Below are positions 44,789-54,033 of a stretch of 64,000 bases of DNA, in pieces. Source of the DNA: Bombella pollinis. Its GTDB lineage: Bacteria > Pseudomonadota > Alphaproteobacteria > Acetobacterales > Acetobacteraceae. Below the pieces are notes generated by a model. The model was not told where the DNA came from and made no database searches. It saw nothing but the letters and a program-made list of their open reading frames with translations. The translations under genes and the position numbers were made by a program. The DNA is taken from the NCBI RefSeq assembly GCF_026385485.1, contig NZ_JANIDX010000002.1:1-64000 (forward strand), written 5' to 3'. Each line of letters opens with the position of its first letter. Position 1 is the first letter of the stretch.

Positions 44789-46072
44789 TCAAGCTTTAAA
44801 GCGTTTCAATACAAGACTTGCATTCGTTCCGCCAAAGCCAAAGCTGTTGGAGAGAGCGATATCGACATGCTTCTCCTTAGCTGTATGAGGAATACGATCC
44901 ATCACACTCTCGCGCGATGGCTTATCAAGATTAAGCGTTGGCGGCAGAACACCATCACGCATAGCTTGCAAACAGAAAATAGCTTCTACAGCCCCAGCCG
45001 CACCGAGCAAATGCCCGATAGCAGACTTGGTGGAGGACATACTCGCCCCAGCCGCAGCATCGCCAAAGAGACGCTCTACAGCACCAAGCTCTAAATCGTC
45101 AGCCATGGTGGATGTACCATGAGCATTAACATAGCCAATCTCGGAAGGCGTTACGCGCGCATCTTTTAAGGCTGCTTGCATAGCCCGGAAGGCACCTTCA
45201 TGATTCTCGGCGGGAGCAGTGATGTGATAAGCATCGCCAGAGAGGCCATATCCTGCAATCTCACCGTAAATCTTGGCACCGCGGCGTTTGGCATGTTCGT
45301 ATTCTTCCAATACGACAACACCGGCCCCCTCACCCATAATGAAGCCATCACGCGCTTCATCCCACGGGCGAGACGCTGTCGTTGGGCTATCATTAAAGCT
45401 GGTAGAAAGCGCACGCGCAGAGCAGAAACCGGCAATCCCCAACTCGCAGATAGCAGCCTCAGCACCACCAGCAATCATCACATCAGCATCGCCATGCTGA
45501 ATCAACCGTGAGGCATCGCCAATCGCATGGGTCCCAGAGGCACAAGCCGTTACAACGGCATGATTCGGACCTTTAAAGCCATAACGGATGGACAGGTGTC
45601 CCGCCGTCAAATTGATTAAGGAAGATGGGATGAAGAAAGGCGACAGGCGGCGTGCCTTCCCAGAGGAGACCAGAACAGAATTGTCATAGATCGTCTTCAA
45701 TCCGCCAATGCCGGAGCCAATCATGACACCTGTTGCGCAACGGTCTTCCTCAGACTCTGGCTTCCATCCAGAATCCTCTACGGCTTGAATTCCCGCTGCC
45801 AAACCAAGATGGATAAAACGATCCATCTTCTTTTGCTCTTTAACAGGAACCCAATCAGAGAGGGTCAAACCACCCTCTGCCGTTGGTCCTTCTGGCACTT
45901 CCCCGGCAATTTGTGCCGGCAAACCGGAAGCATCAAACTGCGTGATGCGCCCAATACCAGATTGTGACTCGATAAGGCGTTTCCACGTCAGTTCTGCACC
46001 AACAGCCAACGGGCTTACTACGCCTATTCCCGTAACGACCACACGTTTTCTGCTCGTTCCAGAACCGCTCAT
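44789..46072 (-). CDS. fabF: Beta-ketoacyl-ACP synthase II
   Basis: Condensing enzyme for chain elongation in type II fatty acid synthesis. The catalytic triad is visible: Cys177 in VTACASG, His in NAHGTSTMADD and His in AIGHLLGAAGA. It is 427 residues with the C-terminal SFGFGGTNASL motif. It is downstream of acpP, separated by 121 bp with two hairpins that may lower its expression relative to acpP. Confidence 0.97.
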   Translation of the reverse strand: MSGSGTSRKRVVVTGIGVVSPLAVGAELTWKRLIESQSGIGRITQFDASGLPAQIAGEVPEGPTAEGGLTLSDWVPVKEQKKMDRFIHLGLAAGIQAVEDSGWKPESEEDRCATGVMIGSGIGGLKTIYDNSVLVSSGKARRLSPFFIPSSLINLTAGHLSIRYGFKGPNHAVVTACASGTHAIGDASRLIQHGDADVMIAGGAEAAICELGIAGFCSARALSTSFNDSPTTASRPWDEARDGFIMGEGAGVVVLEEYEHAKRRGAKIYGEIAGYGLSGDAYHITAPAENHEGAFRAMQAALKDARVTPSEIGYVNAHGTSTMADDLELGAVERLFGDAAAGASMSSTKSAIGHLLGAAGAVEAIFCLQAMRDGVLPPTLNLDKPSRESVMDRIPHTAKEKHVDIALSNSFGFGGTNASLVLKRFKA

Positions 46073-46106
46073 CGCCGCCTTACCTCATAATTCCTAATAT
46101 GCATAA

Positions 46107-46133
46107 AGCGAAACGGAACTATTCCGCTTCGCT
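46107..46133 (-). promoter_or_regulatory. Second intercistronic hairpin between acpP and fabF
   Basis: AGCGAAACGGAA and TTCCGCTTCGCT pair over 12 positions (one G-U wobble) around a 3-base loop, 34 bp before the fabF start. It may be a partial terminator or a processing site. Confidence 0.5.
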
Positions 46134-46136
46134 CTT

Positions 46137-46174
46137 ATGATGGCGGGGCGCGCTTTTGCACGCCCGTCCATCAT
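46137..46174. terminator. First intercistronic hairpin after acpP
   Basis: ATGATGG and CCATCAT close a stem that continues with GGGCG/CGCCC-type pairs. Four T follow on the plus strand only, so on the acpP strand it is more likely an attenuating or mRNA-stabilising structure than a full terminator. Confidence 0.5.
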
Positions 46175-46193
46175 TTTCCGTCACCTAGCTAGA

Positions 46194-46436
46194 TCAGGCA
46201 GCTTTCTGCTTGCTGATATACTCAATCGCATCATTCACTGTTGCGATCTTCTCGGCGGCATCCTCAGGAATCTCAACGGAAAATGCTTCCTCAAAAGCCA
46301 TCACAAGCTCAACTGTATCCAAGCTGTCAGCACCGAGATCATCGATGAAGGAAGCATCTGGCTTTACCTTATCTTCCTCAACACCCAAATGCTCGACAAC
46401 AATCTTCTTCACCTTGTCAGCGATTTCGTTGCTCAT
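46194..46436 (-). CDS. acpP: Acyl carrier protein AcpP
   Basis: Central carrier of fatty acid synthesis, 80 residues, strongly acidic. The phosphopantetheine site is Ser38 in GADSLDTVELVMAFE. It sits between fabG and fabF as usual, with 129 bp upstream to fabG that could hold its own promoter. Confidence 0.98.
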   Translation of the reverse strand: MSNEIADKVKKIVVEHLGVEEDKVKPDASFIDDLGADSLDTVELVMAFEEAFSVEIPEDAAEKIATVNDAIEYISKQKAA

Positions 46437-46565
46437 CTGTCTTAAATCCTTACTACCCTAGTGGGTTTGTTTAAGCAAAAACCTGCCCGATTAGAAGCCA
46501 TACTCTGAACCTTGTCAGGCAAAGCAGGGCGCGCTTAGCACGTTTTTTAGCAAACGCCAAACTTT

Positions 46566-47312
46566 TCAAACCATGGCCATCCCACCATTAACATGAAGTG
46601 TCGTACCCGTCACCCATCCAGCCTCATCAGAAGCGAGATAAACAACAGCGGCAGCTACATCTTCTGGCTTGCCCATACGCCCAAGTGGAATACTACCCAA
46701 GAGCTTCTCACGCACGGAGTCTGGCAAAGCATCTGTCATAGCGGTCTCGACAAAGCCCGGGGCTACAACATTAATCGTTACCCCACGACGCCCAGCCTCT
46801 TGGGCAAGAGATTTGCTCATCCCGACAAGGCCAGCCTTAGCCGCTGCGTAATTGGCCTGACCGGGATTACCAGTTGTCCCTACAATGGAGGAAATAGAAA
46901 TAATCCGCCCGCTCCGCCGCCGTTGCATGCCCCTTAAGGCTGCACGGGCGAGGCGAAATGGACTCTCCAAATCCACCTTGAGTACCTGCGCCCAATCTTC
47001 ATCTTTCATCCGTACTGCCAAAGTATCCCGCGTCAGACCGGCATTATTGACGAGAATATCCAAGGGCTGCCCCGCTGCCTCCTCTGCACGGCTGACAAGC
47101 TCATCTGCGGCTGTGGCATCAGAGAGGTTGGCTGTCACGATATGAACACGCCCTTGCCCTAGAGTCGCAGCGACCTCCTGCAAGGCCCCCTCACGCGTGC
47201 CACTAAGGACTACAATAGCACCGCGCTCATGTAGCTGGCGTGCAATGGCGGCACCAATCCCGCCAGATGCCCCCGTAATCAATGCCATTTTACCTGATAA
47301 AGAAAACATCAC
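46566..47312 (-). CDS. fabG: 3-oxoacyl-ACP reductase FabG
   Basis: NADPH-dependent ketoacyl reduction in fatty acid synthesis. The 248-residue short-chain dehydrogenase has the TGASGGIG nucleotide loop, the NNAG motif and the catalytic Ser with Tyr-x-x-x-Lys (YAAAK). The C-terminus VTGTTLHVNGGMAMV is typical. It follows fabD by 9 bp. Confidence 0.97.
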   Translation of the reverse strand: MMFSLSGKMALITGASGGIGAAIARQLHERGAIVVLSGTREGALQEVAATLGQGRVHIVTANLSDATAADELVSRAEEAAGQPLDILVNNAGLTRDTLAVRMKDEDWAQVLKVDLESPFRLARAALRGMQRRRSGRIISISSIVGTTGNPGQANYAAAKAGLVGMSKSLAQEAGRRGVTINVVAPGFVETAMTDALPDSVREKLLGSIPLGRMGKPEDVAAAVVYLASDEAGWVTGTTLHVNGGMAMV

Positions 47313-47321
47313 TTATTCCTC

Positions 47322-48266
47322 TTAAAACGTCTTCAACATCGCTTCAATTTCTGCCGGGGTCCCGGCATGGTCGGCTGATAAATCCGGTACGATGCGGCGT
47401 GCAAGCCCTGTCAGCACCTTACCAGCCCCTAGCTCATGCTGGTTTGTAATAGCTTTATCAGCCATAGCGAGAACCGTCTCCCGCCACCGTACACGTCCAG
47501 TTACTTGTTGCACTAATAAAGACCGAATCTCATCCGGTTGGGAGACGATCGCAGCAGTCACATTAGCGATGACCGGAATCTCTGCTGGATGAAGTTCTGC
47601 CTCTGCCAACGCTTCCTTCATCTCCTGCGCGGCTGGAGCCATCAGGGAAGAATGGAAGGGAGCGGATACCGGCAATTTGACAACGCGGCGGATACCCTGC
47701 GCTTTTGCTGCCTCCATAGCGCGCTCTATTGCCGCTATATGGCCAGAAAGAACAATCTGACCACCGCCATTGTCATTAGCAATTTCTAACACGTCCCCTT
47801 TGGCACATTCGGCACAAATATTTTGTGCTACATCTGGCTCTACACCTAGGAGAGCAGCCATACCGCCTTGCCCAACAGGGACTGCGCGTTGCATAGCTTG
47901 CCCACGCAACCGTAAAAGACGTGCGCCCTCGCTAATCCCCATAACACCAGCGGCGGTTAAAGCGGCATATTCCCCTAAAGAATGGCCTGCTAGCACTGCA
48001 GCTTTCTCTTTAAGGACAAACCCACCCTCATGTTCCAAAACACGCACAACGGCCATAGAGACGGCAAATAACGCGGGTTGGGTATTTTCTGTTGCTGTAA
48101 GCTCTGCAGCATCCCCCTCGAACATCAACCGAGACAGATTGAAGCTAAGAGCCTCGTCCACTTCCTCAAAAACAGCGCGGGCAACGGGGAAGGCCTTATG
48201 AAGCTCCGCCCCCATCCCGACAGATTGACTCCCCTGACCGGGGAAAACAAATGCCTGACCTGTCAT
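47322..48266 (-). CDS. fabD: Malonyl-CoA:ACP transacylase FabD
   Basis: Transfers malonyl from CoA to AcpP. The start is at MTGQAFVFPGQGSQ (48266), preceded by GGAGAG about 8 bases upstream; a reading from 48281 adds five residues with no support. The 314-residue protein has the GQGSQ oxyanion loop and the catalytic Ser in GHSLGEYAAL, with the partner His in VSAPFHSSLM. plsX and fabH, often upstream, are missing here. Confidence 0.97.
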   Translation of the reverse strand: MTGQAFVFPGQGSQSVGMGAELHKAFPVARAVFEEVDEALSFNLSRLMFEGDAAELTATENTQPALFAVSMAVVRVLEHEGGFVLKEKAAVLAGHSLGEYAALTAAGVMGISEGARLLRLRGQAMQRAVPVGQGGMAALLGVEPDVAQNICAECAKGDVLEIANDNGGGQIVLSGHIAAIERAMEAAKAQGIRRVVKLPVSAPFHSSLMAPAAQEMKEALAEAELHPAEIPVIANVTAAIVSQPDEIRSLLVQQVTGRVRWRETVLAMADKAITNQHELGAGKVLTGLARRIVPDLSADHAGTPAEIEAMLKTF

Positions 48267-48293
48267 ATTCACTCTCTCCAAACTACTAGATTA

Positions 48294-49019
48294 TTACCGA
48301 GGAATCAGCCGGCCACGCTGCCATGATTCAGCGGCCTCCTCCGGCCCCATACCATCAACGCTCACTGCATAATCCAAAGCACTCATTACCTTATTACTGA
48401 GCATCATGATGGATAATTCATCCAACATATCCTCATCCACCTCATCGCGCAGTCCTTTACGCAAAACCAGCCGTGCAGTTTGCTCCTGCCCCGCTAAGAG
48501 GTCTCCCCCCGGTAGCTCGACCAACATATCGGTATGGAAGATAGCGTGAGGCTGCCATAGAGCAATCAATGGGCATTCCCCCGCTTCTTCTGCCTGCTTT
48601 ACACGCTCTAAAACAGCCTCCGGGGCTAGAACCTCTAGGGGCAATTCTTTAAGCTCCGGCCGGGTTTCCATAACTTTTTCAAGATAAGGCTGCGCTGCTG
48701 CGGTGGTCAGCAAGGAGGTAAACTCCCCTACTGTCCAATTCGCCCCTTTCCCTGCTTTTTTAAGAGCAGAAAGCTTGAGTTCTGGATGATATAAACTGCC
48801 GAGAATCTCATGACCATGAGCTAACAAAGCCTCATCCTGCGGGAACCATGCTGAGACAAGAATATCAACACGCCCCTCATCCAACGCAGCTAAGCGTTCA
48901 TCTACGCTTAAATCCGCATAGGCGACATCCTCACCATTCGCCTCGATAACACGGGCCACGCCACTAGCACAGGCAGCATGTAACGCCGTGTAGAGATGAC
49001 CAATAGTGAGATATGACAT
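48294..49019 (-). CDS. OpuAC-like substrate-binding domain protein without signal peptide
   Basis: 241-residue protein resembling the glycine betaine/choline binding fold: an N-terminal IGHLYTALHAACASGV segment, GRVDILVSAWFPQDEALLAHG and CPLIALWQPHAIF, like the tryptophan-containing ligand loops of OpuAC. It has no signal peptide or lipobox and no transporter genes beside it, so it is probably cytoplasmic. It may sense or buffer a small osmolyte, but this is inference. It precedes fabD by 27 bp on the same strand and could be co-transcribed. Confidence 0.6.
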   Translation of the reverse strand: MSYLTIGHLYTALHAACASGVARVIEANGEDVAYADLSVDERLAALDEGRVDILVSAWFPQDEALLAHGHEILGSLYHPELKLSALKKAGKGANWTVGEFTSLLTTAAAQPYLEKVMETRPELKELPLEVLAPEAVLERVKQAEEAGECPLIALWQPHAIFHTDMLVELPGGDLLAGQEQTARLVLRKGLRDEVDEDMLDELSIMMLSNKVMSALDYAVSVDGMGPEEAAESWQRGRLIPR

Positions 49020-49140
49020 AGAAAACTGCCTTACGTTTATAAAAGATGCCTTGGGATAGCTATAGCCTACCCCTTTGTGAAGCCCTTAGCTCTGTTTTCC
49101 CACCCGCTAAAGGCCTCTATAAAAGATTTGCTCCTAGGAG

Positions 49141-51252
49141 CTACCAGATTTTAACGCGCTCTTGCGGTGGTAGGTAAAGCGCATCTCCCGCATGAACTGC
49201 AAAAGCTTTATACCAGAGGTCGATATTATGAGCGGGCATATTCACCCGGCTACGCGCTGGTGCATGCTCGTTCGATAAGACCTGACGCCGCAGCGCATCG
49301 GGGCGGTCCTTCTCGCGCCATACCTGCGCCCAGCCTAGGAACACACGCTGGTCCCCTGTCCAGCCATGCAATGGTTGGTCATCCTTACCGTGAAGGCTAT
49401 TATGATAGGCTTGGAGGGCAAGATTCAGCCCGCCAAGGTCTGCAATATTCTCCCCCATGGTCATCGTGCCATTTACATGCAGCCCCGGTAGAACCTCTTG
49501 GGCGTCATATTGCGCCCCGAGCCGTTTTGCTCGTGCCTCAAAAGCCCGTGAAGATGCTTGGCTCCACCAATCATGCAAACGGCCATGCTCATCATAATGG
49601 CGGCCTTGGTCATCAAAACCATGGCTCATCTCATGGCCAATAACGCCGCCAATCCCACCATAATTCACCGCCATATCGCCTTTAGGGTCAAAAAAGGGCG
49701 GTTGAAGAATGGCTGCGGGGAAGACAATTTCGTTCTTTACCGGGTCATTATAGGCATTGACGGTTTGTGGCGTCATATCCCATTCGTCCCGGTCCACGGG
49801 GCGGTCAAGCTGATGAAGGCGATGCTGCCAATTAAACGCCGTTGCGCGTGAAGCATTGCCATACACATCCCCCGCTCGGACCTCCAAAGCGGAATAATCC
49901 CACCATTTCCGCGGGTAGCCAACCTGCATAGCGAAATGATCCAACTTTACCAACGCAGCTTTACGCGTGGGGCTGTCCATCCAGTCATTATGCTCTAGTC
50001 GCCAGCGGAAGGCGGTTTTTAGCTCATTAACAAGGTTGGTGATGCGCTCTTTGGCTTCTGGAGGGAAATAATGCTGCACATAAAGCCGTCCTAAAGCCCA
50101 ACCCATTGCCGTGTTTGTGACACGCACAGCCCGCTTCCAACGGACTGGCTGTTGCGTAATACCGCTTAGCGTACGACCATTAAAAGCAAAGGACGCATCG
50201 GAGATATCATGGGACAGATAGGGGGCAGCATTATCGGCGAGATGAAATGCCAGCCATGCCCGCAATGTTGTGCTCTCTGTCCCTGCAATAATCTGCGCCA
50301 TCGCCGCAATTGAGTGAGGCTCCCGCACATCAATCACACGCTCTGCTAAACCACGCTCCGGCAGCCCCATAGAGCGTAAGTAGGTCATCCAATCTATAGA
50401 GGGTGCGAGAGTGATGAGATCTTTCACCTTCATCGGGTTGAACATTTTTAACGGGTCACGCGTTTGATCCCGTGGTGTCTCAACCTTCGCGAGGGCTGTC
50501 TCTAACTCTATAATAGCAGCGGCGTTATGCTCTGGCTCCGGCCATTGAATAAGCTTGAGCATTTGCAAGATATAAGCCTGATATGCTTGCTTTTGCGGGG
50601 CTAATTTAGGATTTGTATAATAGCTAATGTCAGGCAAGCCCAAGCCACCGCTAATGCCAATACTCATCCCTTGGTCCAGCATTAACATATACCGGGTTGG
50701 GTCTGCTTGGTCTTGCTCAATATCCAATGCAAAAGGACTAAACGATAAGGAGCCTGCCGCTGCTCCAAAGAGATGAGCAAAGGAAGGCGCATCTTTTGCA
50801 GCTTGGATTTGTGCTAACTCATCATGCAAAGGGGTTATCCCTTGTGCATCCACAGCGGCTTGGTCCAAATAGCTATGGTAAAAGATAGCAAGCTTATTTT
50901 GCTCATCATTCTTCCCTGAAGGCGATAAAGACTCCAATAAGCTCCGCTGCCGCGCTTGGGATAACTCAAATAGAATATGAAACGGCCCATAGCTACTCAT
51001 ATCATCGGGGATATGCAGCTGCTTGATGTAACGCCCATTAGCGTAGGTGAAGAAATCTTGCCCCGGTGGGGTGGTTGGGTCCATGCCCTCTTGGTCAAAC
51101 CCCCAGCCATTTTGATAAGGCTGAATAGATGATGCAGGCTCTTGAGCAAGGCTAGGCGTTACAACCCCACCCATAAATCCAGCCCCCATCACCATGAGGA
51201 TGCTGCCCTGCTTTAATAATTTACGCAATGATAGAGCGTTAACTTTCATCAT
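49141..51252 (-). CDS. M13 family metallopeptidase (neprilysin-like), exported
   Basis: Zinc endopeptidase of 703 residues, exported by a signal peptide (hydrophobic about 14-34, cleavage near SLAQ). The zinc site is HEMSH (about 540-544, after GGVIG), followed by the third ligand motif ENIADLGGLN. The N-terminal peptidase M13_N domain has GQDFFTYANGRYIKQ. M13 enzymes cleave small peptides outside the cytoplasm. The canonical C-terminal CxxW ends here as RVKIW, without the Cys, as in other bacterial members. It follows the ferritin-like gene by 4 bp. Confidence 0.93.
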   Translation of the reverse strand: MMKVNALSLRKLLKQGSILMVMGAGFMGGVVTPSLAQEPASSIQPYQNGWGFDQEGMDPTTPPGQDFFTYANGRYIKQLHIPDDMSSYGPFHILFELSQARQRSLLESLSPSGKNDEQNKLAIFYHSYLDQAAVDAQGITPLHDELAQIQAAKDAPSFAHLFGAAAGSLSFSPFALDIEQDQADPTRYMLMLDQGMSIGISGGLGLPDISYYTNPKLAPQKQAYQAYILQMLKLIQWPEPEHNAAAIIELETALAKVETPRDQTRDPLKMFNPMKVKDLITLAPSIDWMTYLRSMGLPERGLAERVIDVREPHSIAAMAQIIAGTESTTLRAWLAFHLADNAAPYLSHDISDASFAFNGRTLSGITQQPVRWKRAVRVTNTAMGWALGRLYVQHYFPPEAKERITNLVNELKTAFRWRLEHNDWMDSPTRKAALVKLDHFAMQVGYPRKWWDYSALEVRAGDVYGNASRATAFNWQHRLHQLDRPVDRDEWDMTPQTVNAYNDPVKNEIVFPAAILQPPFFDPKGDMAVNYGGIGGVIGHEMSHGFDDQGRHYDEHGRLHDWWSQASSRAFEARAKRLGAQYDAQEVLPGLHVNGTMTMGENIADLGGLNLALQAYHNSLHGKDDQPLHGWTGDQRVFLGWAQVWREKDRPDALRRQVLSNEHAPARSRVNMPAHNIDLWYKAFAVHAGDALYLPPQERVKIW

Positions 51253-51256
51253 ACCC

Positions 51257-52084
51257 TCAAGCCTGTTGTGCTAAATAGCGCGCGTAGGATTTCTGCTTCC
51301 ATGCAATAATTTTATGGAACAGCTTTGCTAACCATGCCTGCATCTTGGAATGTGGTGTCAAACCAGAAGTTTTGAGAATCATTGCCATTACACGGTCCAG
51401 ATGCTTCTGCTGATAAAAAGACAAAGCACGCGCCATATAAGCCGCGATGAAGTCTTTATGATTATAATGTGCGTCACCGCGCGTATTTGTGATGTAATAA
51501 GCTGTGGCTAATTCATCATCTTCACTTTCCATCACGCGGCTAAGGGCAATCCGCAACCGGAACCAACGGCCTAATTTTTCACGGTCTAAATAACGGTGCA
51601 TATTGTCATAAAAGAGCTTGAAATGCCGGTATTCGTCGGCGGCTATTTGTTTGCAGACGGCCTTTAAAACGGGTTCATCTGTCGCATCGGCTAACGCGGT
51701 GTAAAAGGAGGATGTCCCCGTCTCCACCATACAACGCGCAATCAACTCGCCCGTGCGTGAGCCACGGATGGAGGATGAAACATCCGTATCGATTTTATAA
51801 GCTTCACGGTAGTGGTTAAAAGCCTCAACATAATCCCAACTAGGATCTGCCAGCATGGCCCATTTACCTAATGCATCGCCATGTTGGACTTCTTCTTCAG
51901 CCCAATTCTCTGCAGCATCACGAAAACCTGAATCATCATGAAAGACATTGCGGAGGTAAATTGTGTAATCCCGTGCGTTACGCTCCACAACGGAGGCAGC
52001 CTTTACCAAGGCCAGAACGTCTGGGTTCACTTTTGTGGCATCAAAAGCATCCCAATCCATTTGGTCGATCTGCCAATGTTTCAT
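51257..52084 (-). CDS. Ferritin-like diiron protein
   Basis: 275-residue four-helix protein with diiron ligand motifs EEEVQH (about 64-69), VETGTSSF and the second pair DEYRHF (about 151-156). The sequence is close in layout to acyl-ACP desaturases and rubrerythrin-type oxidases. The substrate is unknown; oxidation of a fatty acyl chain and iron or peroxide handling are both possible. No zinc-ribbon or membrane segment is seen. It is first of a pair with the M13 peptidase gene 4 bp downstream and divergent from bioB. Confidence 0.8.
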   Translation of the reverse strand: MKHWQIDQMDWDAFDATKVNPDVLALVKAASVVERNARDYTIYLRNVFHDDSGFRDAAENWAEEEVQHGDALGKWAMLADPSWDYVEAFNHYREAYKIDTDVSSSIRGSRTGELIARCMVETGTSSFYTALADATDEPVLKAVCKQIAADEYRHFKLFYDNMHRYLDREKLGRWFRLRIALSRVMESEDDELATAYYITNTRGDAHYNHKDFIAAYMARALSFYQQKHLDRVMAMILKTSGLTPHSKMQAWLAKLFHKIIAWKQKSYARYLAQQA

Positions 52085-52206
52085 ACAACCACACTCCTTA
52101 TAGCCGTGATGATGCCGTAACCTTCATACATTTAGCACACTTTTCAGATGGCATAGCGCGCTCGTTTTGGATAGGTGTAGACAGCTAACTAGGAGAGAAA
52201 AGCTTA

Positions 52207-53190
52207 ATGACTGAACAACCCTGCCCTGTGCCGCACGCCCCTCGCCTTCGGCATGATTGGACACGAGAGGAGGCAGAAGCCCTATTAGCCCTGCCCTTCC
52301 CCGAGTTAATCTTCCAAGCGCAACAGGCACATCGTCAGTTTTTTGACCCTACCAAAGTGCAGATATCGACTCTACTCTCCATCAAGAGTGGGGGCTGCCC
52401 AGAGGATTGCGCCTACTGCCCACAAAGTGCCCATCACGAGAAGCGCATGGAGGCAGAAAAACTCATGCCGTTAGAGCGCGTTATCGCTGATGCCAAACGC
52501 TCTAAAGAGGCTGGGGCAGGCCGGTTTTGTATGGGAGCCGCCTGGCGCGCACCTAAAGACCGCGACCTTGATGCCGTTTGCCGCATGGTAGAGGAGGTAA
52601 AAGCTTTGGGCCTTGAGACATGCCTAACCATTGGGATGCTCACCCCTAGCCAGTCTGCACGGTTAAAGGATGCCGGGTTGGATTATTACAACCATAACCT
52701 TGATACGTCCGAGGATTTTTACGGCAAGATTATCACCACACGCACCTACCAAGAGCGTTTGGATACGCTGGCGAATGTGCGTGATGCGGGGATTAAAATC
52801 TGTTGTGGCGGGATTATCGGCATGGGCGAAGATAGCCAAGACCGTGCCGGTTTGCTCACCACCTTAGCGAATCTTCCCACTCACCCTGAAAGTGTGCCGA
52901 TTAATCTCCTAGTCCGTGTGGAAGGCACCCCTTTAGCGGATGAGACCACAGTGGACCCGATTACTTTTGCTCGCGTCATTGCAACAGCACGCATTATGAT
53001 GCCTGCAAGCCATGTTCGCCTTGCCGCAGGGCGTGAGTCCATGTCCGAATCCACACATGCACTCTGTTTCCTCGCGGGGGCCAACTCTATCTTCTGGGGT
53101 GAGAAACTGCTCACGACACCCAACCCCGCCCAAAACCGTGATACCGAACTCTTGGCCATGCTAGGCATGACGCCTATGGTTCATGCCTAA
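52207..53190 (+). CDS. bioB: Biotin synthase
   Basis: Radical SAM enzyme inserting sulfur into dethiobiotin. The 4Fe-4S site is C64-x3-C68-x2-C71 (GGCPEDCAYC). The other conserved blocks YNHNLDTS, CCGGIIGMGE and the 2Fe-2S ligand region are present, with AGANSIFWGEKLLTT near the C-terminus. It is 327 residues long. AGGAGAG lies about 10 bases before the ATG. It is not linked to bioF, bioD or bioA here and ends at a strong terminator. Confidence 0.97.
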   Translation: MTEQPCPVPHAPRLRHDWTREEAEALLALPFPELIFQAQQAHRQFFDPTKVQISTLLSIKSGGCPEDCAYCPQSAHHEKRMEAEKLMPLERVIADAKRSKEAGAGRFCMGAAWRAPKDRDLDAVCRMVEEVKALGLETCLTIGMLTPSQSARLKDAGLDYYNHNLDTSEDFYGKIITTRTYQERLDTLANVRDAGIKICCGGIIGMGEDSQDRAGLLTTLANLPTHPESVPINLLVRVEGTPLADETTVDPITFARVIATARIMMPASHVRLAAGRESMSESTHALCFLAGANSIFWGEKLLTTPNPAQNRDTELLAMLGMTPMVHA

Positions 53191-53197
53191 TAGTTTC

Positions 53198-53232
53198 AAA
53201 CAGGCTCCCATTCTTACGCGGGAGCCTGTTTT
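53198..53232. terminator. Terminator after bioB, shared with the lipoprotein gene
   Basis: AAACAGGCTCCC and GGGAGCCTGTTT form a 12-bp stem with a 10-base loop, with a short T run after it and an A run before it. Confidence 0.85.
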
Positions 53233-53241
53233 CTAACGCAT

Positions 53242-54033
53242 TTACGGGGTGGAGTGTGTTTTCTGACTATCCACTGCTTGCTGAAGGAGGTCACGCGCGG
53301 CGTCATCCTGCCCCATCGCGCGCAAAGCTTGGGCCTGCATCCTAAGAGCGCGCCGCATCGACTCGTAATGCAATGCCTCCTCCTGGATTTGGGCAAGATT
53401 ATGGGCATCATCCGCAGCGCGCTGCCATTGTTGGTCCATCAATTCACGATGAATGAGCAGCTCTTTCATGTTGGCTTGGTCACGCCCATCATGGCTTTTA
53501 GAAAGGAAGGCGATAGCGTCATCCATATGTGAGGGATCACGTAATTCAGCCGCATCTAATCCTGCAAGAGCATAGGCTTCCGCTTGGGTAGCACCCTCTA
53601 GGCTTTGTTTAGCGCGTTCCGCCTCTGCGAAAGAGGCCTGCCATTGTTTTTGCTCATAAAACACACTGGCACGAATGAGATGTAAATCTGCTTGCTGCGC
53701 GTCTGTCCATCCTCGCACAGTAAGAGCTTGCGTGATATGTTGCAGCGTTGCAAGGCAATCTTGAAACAACTTCAAACGCAGTTCGCTCAACGCAAGGTTA
53801 AAGCCTGCATCATGAATAGCCTGTGCATTATTAGCCATAAAAGCACGGTCCAGCGCGGCCCTATATTGCTGTCGTGCAGGCTTTAGATGCTCTAGGTCGA
53901 ATACACTATTACCGACATCCATCAAACTTTCATAACGCGGGTCATGCCAGCCCTTTGGGTTTCCTCCACCAAAGCAGCCTGAGAGCATCCCCGCTATGCA
54001 TATAAGGGAACATGCAAGAACCCCCACCTTCAT
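53242..54033 (-). CDS. Lipoprotein with TPR-like helical repeats, end of the Mla-type operon
   Basis: 263-residue predicted lipoprotein: signal with lipobox LSGC (Cys about 20) and then alpha-helical repeats of TPR character (LEHLKPARQQYRAALD, then LHLIRASVFYEQKQWQASFAEAERA, and ALRAMGQDDAARDLLQQAV). It overlaps the MlaD-like gene by four bases (ATGA). Mla systems often carry a lipoprotein partner, but this one is not the usual MlaA or MlaC type, so its function is open. It would sit in the periplasm and could scaffold the complex. Confidence 0.75.
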   Translation of the reverse strand: MKVGVLACSLICIAGMLSGCFGGGNPKGWHDPRYESLMDVGNSVFDLEHLKPARQQYRAALDRAFMANNAQAIHDAGFNLALSELRLKLFQDCLATLQHITQALTVRGWTDAQQADLHLIRASVFYEQKQWQASFAEAERAKQSLEGATQAEAYALAGLDAAELRDPSHMDDAIAFLSKSHDGRDQANMKELLIHRELMDQQWQRAADDAHNLAQIQEEALHYESMRRALRMQAQALRAMGQDDAARDLLQQAVDSQKTHSTP

